A stretch of 64,000 nt of DNA. Source: Clostridiales bacterium (GTDB taxonomy: Bacteria > Bacillota > Clostridia > Saccharofermentanales > Saccharofermentanaceae). Below are positions 61,320 to 64,000 of the stretch, piece by piece. The DNA is taken from positions 182,926 through 246,925 of the forward strand of contig JAFVDI010000028.1 in the NCBI GenBank assembly GCA_017478485.1, read 5' to 3'. A model generated the notes under the pieces. That model saw only the letters and a program-made list of their open reading frames with translations. It did no database searches and had not been told where the DNA came from. A program made the translations under genes and the position numbers. Positions within the stretch are counted from its first letter, which is position 1. The number at the start of each line of letters is the position of its first letter.

Positions 61320-61904
61320 TTACTCCAGGACGGATCTGTCGGAATCTTCATAGCGGTTATGCCCTGGCAAACTCTTTTTATAGTTCCAGCACTTTATAGC
61401 ATCATCTAATGAACGTCCCTTATTCGCCGCCATGAAATCCCTGACATAGGTGTTGTATTCAAACTGTTTACCGATAACGCTCTTGCTGTTTTTCTTGTCC
61501 TCAAGGATCGCGAAATATGCTTCGACAGCCTCTTTATATGTCTTCCCGGTGTTCGCTTTCAGCCATTTCTGAAAAGCGACATTGAATGAAAACGATGCTC
61601 CGATCTGCTCTTTGAAAAAGGCACGATGAACTTCTGAACATACGAGATCCGGCTCGATCAGGCTGTCCAAAGTTATGGATGCCACCTTGGATGAAACGCG
61701 CCTGATCTTCGTTACTTCCGGCACTTTCCCGGTATCAAGAAAATAAGCGATCCTTTCCGTCAGTTCTGTTTTCGAGCCTGAAGCGGGAATGCCGTTAGCC
61801 TTGCAAAAACCGGTCAGTTCTTCCTTAAGCCAATACCATTTCAGAAATGTCTTTCCGTCAAGAACAATATTAAGTTCAGGCCTTGCGGTAATGCGTTCTC
61901 TCAT
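61320..61904 (-). CDS. SAP domain protein (DUF6434-like)
   Basis: The 194-residue protein contains a SAP-type helix-extended-loop-helix (about 20-55, LKEELTGFCKANGIPASG SKTELTERIAYFL read through) and a C-terminal half with FKEQIGASFSFNVAFQKWLK and GKTYKEAVEAYFAI, the pattern of DUF6434 proteins. SAP motifs usually bind DNA or RNA. The start at 61904 has GAGGGAG 6 bases upstream. Confidence 0.72.
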   Translation of the reverse strand: MRERITARPELNIVLDGKTFLKWYWLKEELTGFCKANGIPASGSKTELTERIAYFLDTGKVPEVTKIRRVSSKVASITLDSLIEPDLVCSEVHRAFFKEQIGASFSFNVAFQKWLKANTGKTYKEAVEAYFAILEDKKNSKSVIGKQFEYNTYVRDFMAANKGRSLDDAIKCWNYKKSLPGHNRYEDSDRSVLE

Positions 61905-61960
61905 TTGCATCTCCCTCTCAGTTCATATGAAACGATTATATCCGTTCCGCATGCTTGAAT

Positions 61961-61989
61961 AAAAGGACATCCGCTTGGGATGTCCTTTT
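61961..61989 (-). terminator. Rho-independent terminator after the lipoprotein at 61990
   Basis: AGGACATCC and GGATGTCCT form a 9-bp stem, followed on the minus strand by TTTTATT. Confidence 0.85.
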
Positions 61990-62820
61990 TCAGCCTATCT
62001 TGTATCCGTCTTTTGCGTTGCCTGTCAAAGTGAGTTTGTCGCTGTCTCCGAGCTTTACATTGCCTTTATAAACATAATCGAGTTGCGTGTTATTACCGTC
62101 CACGCTTTCAACGAAAAACACGCATTCTGCATCAAATGGTTTTTCCTTATCTAATTTCCCGTATAAGGAAAGCTCTGTTATGGACAATGAAACTTTTTCT
62201 CCTCTTTTCAGCGCAAGCTTTCCGTCAGGATTCTTAAGTCCGCCAACCGCATTTTTAACGCCGCACACGCCCAGATCCCGGCCGTTTCCTTTGTATTCCA
62301 TGGACAATTCTTTTACATCATCGGCCTCAACATCGATAAGGATCCTGAATTCTTTCATCTCATGGTAGCAGCCGGATCTTCCCCAGTACACATCATCCTT
62401 GGAAACAATATATTCAGGTGTGAATATGTCCTGTCCGTATGTTGCAAAATCACGCCAGAACATGGGCTGTTCCATTATTCCGTTGACATTCTTCGTTACC
62501 AGATAATTGTCATAAGGATCCTCGCAAAGTGTGTAGACCCTGTCATTCTTATCATTATCCAGATAGCCCAGGCATTCCCGCATTGAGCCGTTGCCGAGTT
62601 TTCCGCTGAGCGTTCCGAAAGGCATGTACTTTCTTCCGTTTACTTCGATCACGATTCCGGAACTGTCGGTATCTTTTTTTGTGAATGACTGCGCATTATC
62701 GGGAAGGTCAGGCGCTCTTTCGCCAAACATCTGCAATGCGGCGCATCCGTTGAAAAGTGTTGCCGCGCACAAAGCCATTGCTACTGCCAGAACTCTTATC
62801 TTTTTTATAGGTTTGATCAT
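61990..62820 (-). CDS. Uncharacterised lipoprotein
   Basis: The 276-residue protein has a lipoprotein signal MIKPIKKIRVLAVAMALCAA ending FNGC. The mature domain begins about residue 45 with SGIVIEVNGRKYMPFGTLSG and has alternating strand patterns. Family unknown. The start at 62820 has CGGAGGTGG upstream; a longer in-frame reading back to 63021 has no signal and is unlikely. Confidence 0.65.
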   Translation of the reverse strand: MIKPIKKIRVLAVAMALCAATLFNGCAALQMFGERAPDLPDNAQSFTKKDTDSSGIVIEVNGRKYMPFGTLSGKLGNGSMRECLGYLDNDKNDRVYTLCEDPYDNYLVTKNVNGIMEQPMFWRDFATYGQDIFTPEYIVSKDDVYWGRSGCYHEMKEFRILIDVEADDVKELSMEYKGNGRDLGVCGVKNAVGGLKNPDGKLALKRGEKVSLSITELSLYGKLDKEKPFDAECVFFVESVDGNNTQLDYVYKGNVKLGDSDKLTLTGNAKDGYKIG

Positions 62821-63087
62821 GTTATCCACCTCCGTATCCGCGGTTATGATAACATGTCTGCTTCTGATATGCAATATTTTTTTATTGATTTTCGATATAT
62901 TTTTGCTTGATAACAGATATTCGGCACATGGCCGGCTCCTGCACGTCAGCTTTTTTCCGTTTTTGCGACACTTTGTCCCGGGTCTGTTGTTTACGCAACG
63001 AAAAGGGCCTGTATTGCTCATAGTCTTAGCGCTTTGCCGATGATTAAATATGGCTGTCGATCAAAAAAACACAAAGAGGAAAAACCA
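62821..63087. other. Intergenic region between divergent genes
   Basis: This 267-base AT-rich gap separates the divergent lipoprotein and Lys-rich protein genes. It contains TTTGCG and T-rich tracts but I see no convincing RNA gene, riboswitch or complete promoter. Confidence 0.4.
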
Positions 63088-63816
63088 ATGAACAAGAATT
63101 TTATCGTAGTATTTGCAACAGGCACATTGTTTGCCTCAGCTCTTGCAGTTGCTGCAGGCTTTGCAGCAGCCAGACCCGTACAGGCCAAGCTCCTTCCCAC
63201 CGCCAATATCAGCCCCGCCCTCGTTGAGGCTGAACCTGAAGGTGATGCAAAAGAAGCTGCACCGGTAATGCAGTTCGAAAATATCTCTTTCGATTTCGGC
63301 GGTTCTTCTGAAACAGAAACATCCGCCACAAAGCAAACATCAGTCAAAAAGACCACAAAGAAGATCAAGAAGGTTGTCAAGAAGACCGCCAAAAAGAGCA
63401 AAAAGGTTGTCAAGAAGACCACCAAAAAGAGCAAGAAGAAGTCTTCCAAGAAGACCGTTCCGGCTAAAAAGTACTACACTTACGGGACAAGCAGATATAC
63501 CCGCTCAAACTGGAGGATCCGTGTAGATATCAAAAATGACGATACGGCGAGGATCGAGATCGTTCATGATCTGGATACTGCAAGTAAGCTTCCCCAGTAC
63601 GAATACTGGTTCATAACCGGCAAGATAGATGCAAAAACAGGCAAGATAAAATACAGCGGCTGCACAAAGAAATTCTTCAAATACACCAATACCGGCAGAG
63701 ACGAAAGAACTATCTATACAAACGGCAACGGAGTGATCGAATTCTGCGAAAACAGCGTCAGATGGACCGATAACCGTATGCACGATGCACTTGCAACAAA
63801 GTTCACCAAGAACTGA
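63088..63816 (+). CDS. Exported protein with lysine-rich repeat segment
   Basis: The 242-residue protein has an N-terminal signal-like helix (MNKNFIVVFATGTLFASALA), an Ala/Glu-rich segment, then about 40 residues that are mostly Lys with Thr and Ser (KKTTKKIKKVVKKTAKKSKK and so on, approximately in KKxxKKxxK units). A C-terminal globular domain of about 95 residues follows (YTYGTSRYTRSNWRIRVDIK onward). The lysine-rich spacer would be strongly cationic. Function unknown. AGAGGAAAA precedes the ATG at 63088. Confidence 0.7.
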   Translation: MNKNFIVVFATGTLFASALAVAAGFAAARPVQAKLLPTANISPALVEAEPEGDAKEAAPVMQFENISFDFGGSSETETSATKQTSVKKTTKKIKKVVKKTAKKSKKVVKKTTKKSKKKSSKKTVPAKKYYTYGTSRYTRSNWRIRVDIKNDDTARIEIVHDLDTASKLPQYEYWFITGKIDAKTGKIKYSGCTKKFFKYTNTGRDERTIYTNGNGVIEFCENSVRWTDNRMHDALATKFTKN

Positions 63817-63853
63817 TAAGATCCTTATCTTCCGGATCAATAACCTGGAAAGT

Positions 63854-63883
63854 GGCTGTCTTCATTCAAGGCAGCCTCTTTTT
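63854..63883 (+). terminator. Rho-independent terminator after the lysine-rich protein
   Basis: GGCTGTC and GGCAGCC form a 7-bp stem including one G-T pair, followed by TCTTTTTA. Confidence 0.75.
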
Positions 63884-64000
63884 AGCGGTAAGGTACCGTT
63901 AGCAGGCTTCAGTCCGGTGTTGAAATGTGCAAGTGAACTCAAGCGTGCAGTGGTTTTACTTACGGGAAAGTTTGGACAAAAGAACTACCGTTTCTATATG
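63884..64000. other. Right end of the window, no gene visible
   Basis: These 117 bases hold no clear coding sequence or RNA element. They may be the upstream region of a gene beyond the edge. Confidence 0.4.

Noticed and set aside
63340..63470. Repetitive AAG/AAA stretch that could be a satellite repeat
   Set aside because: It is in frame and encodes the lysine-rich linker of an exported protein with normal start and stop.

Overview
The window looks like a chromosomal segment of an anaerobic, Gram-positive, plant-fibre-degrading member of the Clostridia, of the kind found in gut or rumen. The evidence is a tryptophan-type T-box riboswitch, strong AGGAGG ribosome-binding sites with several TTG/GTG starts, Rho-independent terminators, a DltB-type MBOAT gene with its carrier protein, two GH10 xylanases (one intracellular, one a lipoprotein with a CBM9), a radical SAM/SPASM enzyme, a desulfoferrodoxin-type domain and an Isc operon. 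No genus is assigned. Nearly all of the window is chromosomal coding sequence. I saw no rRNA, tRNA, CRISPR array, insertion sequence or prophage.

Layout. 1-2.3 kb: end of a TRIC/UPF0126 channel gene, a DUF4250 gene and gpmI. 2.3-2.5 kb: two 38-bp palindromic repeats. 2.5-6.7 kb (minus): an FkbH-like / acyl carrier protein / MBOAT / ThrH-like phosphatase operon. 6.8-12.6 kb: ion and anion transporters, a GT2-GtrA glycosyltransferase and an intracellular xylanase. 13.3-18.2 kb (plus): two tandem VYGPP lipopeptides, a radical SAM/SPASM gene, a lipoprotein and membrane proteins including DUF2079. 18.2-27.9 kb (minus): metallophosphoesterase, DHH phosphoesterase, secreted GH10-CBM9 xylanase, MATE pump, L,D-transpeptidase, diguanylate cyclase and a T-box-controlled TrpB2. 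28.3-37.4 kb: epimerase, histidine phosphatase, MATE pump, a second diguanylate cyclase, an SDR, membrane proteins and a ferredoxin-type aldo/keto reductase. 37.5-43.2 kb: a sulfur island with iscS-iscU-Rrf2-TtcA-like genes (minus) and metY-cysK (plus). 43.3-49.9 kb: EamA transporter, TrkA/TrkH potassium uptake, CorA, an XRE-AbrB regulator and an acyltransferase. 50-53.4 kb: a small-membrane-protein/phosphate-binding-protein operon between two related lipoproteins. 53.5-58.2 kb: an HTH-desulfoferrodoxin fusion, Nudix, GNAT, MFS and DUF1295 genes. 58.4-64 kb: a large surface protein split by a frameshift, a SAP-domain protein and exported proteins.

How genes work together. The sulfur island is the best regulated unit visible. 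The divergent iscS and metY-cysK promoters carry the same operator just downstream of their -10 elements, and an Rrf2 regulator with three cysteines is encoded in the iscS operon. The metY-cysK transcript also begins with a 36-residue peptide rich in Cys and Met, followed by a terminator and a possible antiterminator, which reads as a cysteine-sensing attenuator. Sulfur assimilation may therefore be controlled at two levels.

Most notable candidates: the Cys-rich leader peptide and shared operators; the tandem VYGPP lipopeptides directly before a radical SAM/SPASM enzyme; the HTH-desulfoferrodoxin fusion, which keeps all expected iron ligands; the A AAA AAG heptamer that would restore a 933-residue surface protein; and the FkbH/ACP/MBOAT operon, which suggests glyceryl rather than alanyl decoration of the envelope.
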